Positions 4,749-5,373 of a stretch of DNA of 5,373 bases are shown here, piece after piece; position 1 is the stretch's first letter, and each line of letters starts with the position of its first letter. The position numbers were made by a program, and so were the translations under genes. The notes under the pieces are model-generated. The model had not been told where the DNA came from, did not search any database, and was given only the letters and a program-made list of their open reading frames with translations. Origin of the DNA: JAWLCG01 sp041687295 (lineage in GTDB: Bacteria > Planctomycetota > Phycisphaerae > SM23-33 > FEN-1343); the NCBI GenBank assembly GCA_041687295.1, contig JAWLCG010000343.1, positions 1 through 5,373 of the forward strand, in the 5' to 3' direction.

Positions 4749-5228
4749 ATGAACATGCAGCTGCGCAGCAGTGCCTTCAGCCCCGGCCAGGTGATCCCCA
4801 CCCGCTACACCGGCGAGGGCGCCGACATGTCCCCGCCGATGAACTGGTCGAACCTGCCGGCCGGCACGAAGGAGCTGGCCCTGATCGTGGACGACCCCGA
4901 CGCCCCCCGCGAAGAGCCCTGGGTCCACTGGCTGATCTACAACCTCTCGCCCGAGGTCGCCGGCCTGCCCGAGGCCGTGCCCCAGAAACTGAGCCTCGAG
5001 AAGATCCCCGGCGCCCGCCAGGGCCGAAACTCCTTCGAGACCCTCGACATCGGCTACCGCGGCCCCATGCCGCCCAAGGGCCATGGCGTGCACCACTACC
5101 GCTTCAGGCTCTACGCCCTCGATGCCGCCCTCGACCTCGAGCCCGGCCTGGAGAAGCGCCAGCTGCTCGAAGTCATCGAGGGCCACGTCCTCGAGACCGC
5201 CGAGCTGGTGGGGACCTACCAGCGGTAG
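4749..5228 (+). CDS. PEBP-family protein, YbhB/YbcL type (Raf kinase inhibitor-like)
   Basis: A 159-residue protein of the phosphatidylethanolamine-binding protein fold. The length and the absence of a signal peptide fit cytoplasmic YbhB-like members. Family marks in order: F-S-P-G-Q-x-I-P-x-R-Y-T-G-E-G-A-D-M-S-P-P (10-30), with the W-S-N-L-P-A-G-T segment (33-40); the ligand-site strand D-D-P-D-A-P (48-53); H-W (60-61); and G-Y-R-G-P-M-P-P-K-G-H-G-V-H-H-Y-R-F (102-119), where the family usually has GPxPPxGxHxY. The GPMPPKG and HHYRF residues and DPDAP line the anion-binding pocket in known structures. Bacterial members have no settled biochemical role; binding of small anionic ligands is the usual suggestion. 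The gene stands alone and divergent from the peptidase. The ATG six bases downstream (Met3) is a minor alternative start. Confidence 0.95.
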   Translation: MNMQLRSSAFSPGQVIPTRYTGEGADMSPPMNWSNLPAGTKELALIVDDPDAPREEPWVHWLIYNLSPEVAGLPEAVPQKLSLEKIPGARQGRNSFETLDIGYRGPMPPKGHGVHHYRFRLYALDAALDLEPGLEKRQLLEVIEGHVLETAELVGTYQR

Positions 5229-5257
5229 GCCGGCAATGCCCGCCCAACTGTCCGTTG

Positions 5258-5285
5258 GCCGGGTCGAGCGCCAGCGAGGCCCGGC
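5258..5285 (-). repeat. Second dispersed motif, copy 2, as a hairpin
   Basis: GCCGGG (5258-5263) and CCCGGC (5280-5285) form a 6-bp stem around a 16-nt loop. Read on the minus strand it contains GCCGGGCCTCGCT and GCTCGA, matching 1382-1401 apart from two extra bases between those blocks. It lies 29 nt after the PEBP stop codon and could serve as that gene's 3' hairpin, although no T tract follows. Confidence 0.65.
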
Positions 5286-5295
5286 GTCAAACCCG

Positions 5296-5328
5296 GTGCC
5301 GTGGCTACGGCGTTTGTGAGCCACGTCT
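5296..5328 (-). repeat. Dispersed hairpin element, copy 2 (inverted)
   Basis: The reverse complement of this 33-nt segment matches 1180-1211 with two substitutions and one extra base. The arms CGTGGCT and AGCCACG are conserved exactly and enclose a 12-nt loop. Ten bases separate it from the neighbouring GCCGGG/CCCGGC hairpin. Both copies are intergenic, one between hisH and hisA and one after the PEBP gene, and they are in inverse orientation about 4.1 kb apart. Confidence 0.8.
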
Positions 5329-5357
5329 TACGGCGCCAGCTCGTCAGTCGCACCAAC

Positions 5358-5373
5358 CCCTGGAGGCCCAGGG
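5358..5373. repeat. Hairpin at the right edge
   Basis: CCCTGG and CCAGGG flank AGGC, a 6-bp stem with a 4-nt loop that ends exactly at the window edge. What follows is not visible, so it cannot be judged as a terminator. Confidence 0.5.

Noticed and set aside
1..5373. tRNA, rRNA, insertion sequence, transposase, or defence or toxin-antitoxin system
   Set aside because: No cloverleaf, conserved rRNA segment, transposase motif or related gene was seen on either strand.

Overview
This is a GC-rich bacterial window with six well-supported protein genes. The first five lie on the minus strand and read leftward in the order prepilin peptidase, small two-helix membrane protein (LapA/DUF1049-like), OmpA-family lipoprotein, hisH, hisA. 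The sixth, a YbhB/YbcL-type PEBP-family protein, is divergent on the plus strand at the right. Gene content alone does not fix the taxon. The high GC, the long insert in the prepilin peptidase and the intergenic repeats (CTCTGTG-type tandem repeats, CCCCGGGC/GCCCGGGG hairpins, CGTGGCT/AGCCACG hairpins) remind me of Planctomycetota-type genomes. That assignment is from memory and is tentative.

Layout. Positions 1-208: no convincing gene, two G/C-rich hairpins, and an open minus-strand frame running off the left edge. 209-934: hisA. 935-1422: a 488-nt gap packed with short tandem, inverted and dispersed repeats. 1423-2043: hisH. 2072-2749: OmpA-domain lipoprotein, with its own strong Shine-Dalgarno sequence and a perfect TATAAT upstream. 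2901-3269: small membrane protein. 3308-4543: prepilin peptidase. 4544-4748: divergent intergenic region with a TATAAT facing the PEBP gene. 4749-5228: PEBP-family gene. 5229-5373: a second repeat-rich spacer.

Function. HisH (glutaminase subunit of imidazole glycerol phosphate synthase) and HisA (ProFAR isomerase) are consecutive players in histidine synthesis: HisA makes the substrate (PRFAR) on which HisH/HisF acts. HisF, the obligate partner of HisH, is not in the window. The three upstream genes are envelope genes (pilin processing, inner membrane, peptidoglycan-associated lipoprotein). They share direction and tight spacing with hisH but no pathway.

The most interesting material is non-coding. 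A roughly 32-nt hairpin-forming element occurs twice, in opposite orientations about 4.1 kb apart: once in the hisH-hisA gap and once after the PEBP gene. In each place a second shared motif (GCCGGGCCTCGCT...GCTCGA) follows on the same side. In the hisH-hisA gap the two motifs are separated by about 170 nt of other repeats, as if repeats had been inserted into a composite element. I see no new defence or enzymatic system here; the genes are of known families.
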